Positions 63,523 to 64,000 of a DNA stretch of 64,000 nt are shown here, in pieces. This stretch comes from Alkalinema sp. FACHB-956. Lineage in GTDB: Bacteria; Cyanobacteriota; Cyanobacteriia; Leptolyngbyales; Leptolyngbyaceae. Position 1 is the first letter of the stretch. Each line of letters starts with the position of its first letter. The position numbers and the translations under genes are program-made. Below the pieces are notes generated by a model that saw only the letters and a program-made list of their open reading frames with translations, was not told where the DNA came from and did not search any database. The DNA is taken from NCBI RefSeq assembly GCF_014697025.1, contig NZ_JACJRC010000001.1, positions 124,001 through 188,000 on the forward strand, written 5' to 3'.

Positions 63523-63641
63523 ATAATTCCGGTTTGGGTACATTATCCGGTAGTTCACGGTTTCCAATAGCTAATTTTTGGGAAATCTTAAGAGCAGAGG
63601 TAGTGCTGCCCAGTCAACTTTATCCCTGATTAGCGTCATGG

Positions 63642-63737
63642 ATGACTGATTCTCCCAAATTGTTCGATCGCATCTATGAAACCTTCCAACTCAAGCACCT
63701 CAGCCCCAACATGGAGAATTGGTTGCGGTGTCAGTAG
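63642..63737 (+). pseudogene. Fragment resembling the N-terminus of an integron-type tyrosine recombinase
   Basis: A 31-codon frame MTDSPKLFDRIYETFQLKHL then SPNMENWLRCQ and TAG. The pattern KLxDRxxExxxLKHxSP aligns with the start of the SAM-like N-terminal domain of IntI-type integrases (in IntI1, [20 protein letters not shown]). The rest of the enzyme is absent, and a small deletion seems to have occurred around MENW. Orientation is divergent from the cassette-like gene, as in integrons. Similarity is by eye only. Confidence 0.45.
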
Positions 63738-63863
63738 TCCTGCGGGACACTAATGCTTCTCAGTCGTTAACGTAGTGCCAATCCAAACGCACTGTGGTTA
63801 AGCATTGGGAAAGCGTTGGAATAGTCGATACAGGCTTGGGATCTGGGCTAAGTTGGTTTTTAT

Positions 63864-64000
63864 TCGATTTTGCGGAGTCGCTGTTGACTCAGGCGGCGAA
63901 TATTCGGGATGGGCAGCAGGTGGAGGTGGTTGAAGTGGTATCGCAAACGGTGGTGAAGAAAGCGGGGAAACCGAAAAGAAAAGCTAATAAATCGAAGGTG
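63864..64000. repeat. Direct repeat, copy 2 (recN 3' end duplicated)
   Basis: This is a 136/137 match to the recN tail at 62454-62590, in the same orientation. It joins upstream sequence in an open frame: from 63776, after a TAG, the frame runs through VVKHWESVGIVDTGLGSGLS into the recN tail FDFAESLLTQ and is still open at the window end. Confidence 0.98.

Noticed and set aside
63768-63803. TAACGTAGTGC / GCACTGTGGTTA hairpin ending in a GTTAAGC core as a second attC
   Set aside because: Total length of about 36 bases is below the range of attC sites and there is no L-box spacer structure; kept only as a hairpin.
63776-63863. Open frame leading into the recN tail copy as an IS1634-type transposase remnant
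   Set aside because: The only resemblance is a VGIVD stretch to the GIVAG of DUF4277; too short and too weak to support.
1-64000. Prophage or complete insertion sequence
   Set aside because: No phage structural genes, no intact transposase and no terminal inverted repeats with target duplication were found; only small palindromic elements and the integrase-like fragment.

Overview
The window reads as chromosomal DNA of a cyanobacterium, probably filamentous. HIP1 octamers (GCGATCGC) occur throughout. It carries a PsbP-type photosystem II lipoprotein, an SLH-OprB outer-membrane porin, phosphoenolpyruvate carboxylase, and protein families found mainly in cyanobacteria (DUF3038/DUF4335, DUF1574, DUF2808, DUF6464-like). 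About 55 protein genes, one tRNA and several decayed genes can be supported. Genus cannot be fixed from the sequence alone.

Layout. 1-4.4 kb: the tail of an unknown gene, a DsbA-like oxidoreductase downstream of a 20-cysteine exported protein, and a compact NB-ARC ATPase. 4.4-17.5 kb: housekeeping genes (ppc, a large DUF1574 envelope protein, maf, psbP, DUF3038-DUF4335, an HD hydrolase, tRNA-Gly). 18-21 kb: a histidine kinase followed by two response regulators. 21.4-33.9 kb: a long co-directional glycan cluster (UDP-sugar dehydrogenase, two COG4671/MurG-like transferases, GT4, GT2, MsbA-type ABC exporter, histidine phosphatase, UDP-glucuronate-type epimerase, DUF2808, SLH porin). This would make a uronic-acid-containing lipid or envelope polymer.

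37-42.7 kb is an accessory island on the minus strand. It holds a Trypco1 protein, a RelE/ParE-type toxin-antitoxin pair, a 1266-residue trypsin-NACHT-HEAT protein, a small HEAT protein and a small protein sharing a beta-strand motif with the C-terminus of the large one. Directly downstream are remains of a second, broken VapBC-like toxin-antitoxin pair. The composition matches the NTP-dependent biological-conflict systems predicted for multicellular bacteria. 42.7-60.2 kb: a GH1 beta-glucosidase with its GPH-family sugar symporter, phosphoribosyltransferase, NlpC/P60 peptidase, beta-lactamase-fold hydrolase, sigma-like protein, TPR proteins, a lipoprotein made of only the FtsH periplasmic domain, an ImmA/IrrE-like protein, MgtC/SapB and AarF/ABC1 kinase.

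The end of the window (62.4-64.0 kb) is the most unusual part. After intact recN comes a structure with the layout of a small integron: an attC-like site, a cassette-like gene on the minus strand, a core-site match, and a divergent fragment resembling the N-terminus of an integron-type tyrosine recombinase. It is bracketed by a 137-bp direct repeat of the recN 3' end (136/137 identical, offset 1410 bp).

A second window-wide signal is unrelated sequences tandemly repeated with a period of exactly 15 bp, seen at eight or more loci, several in frame in signal peptides or N-termini.
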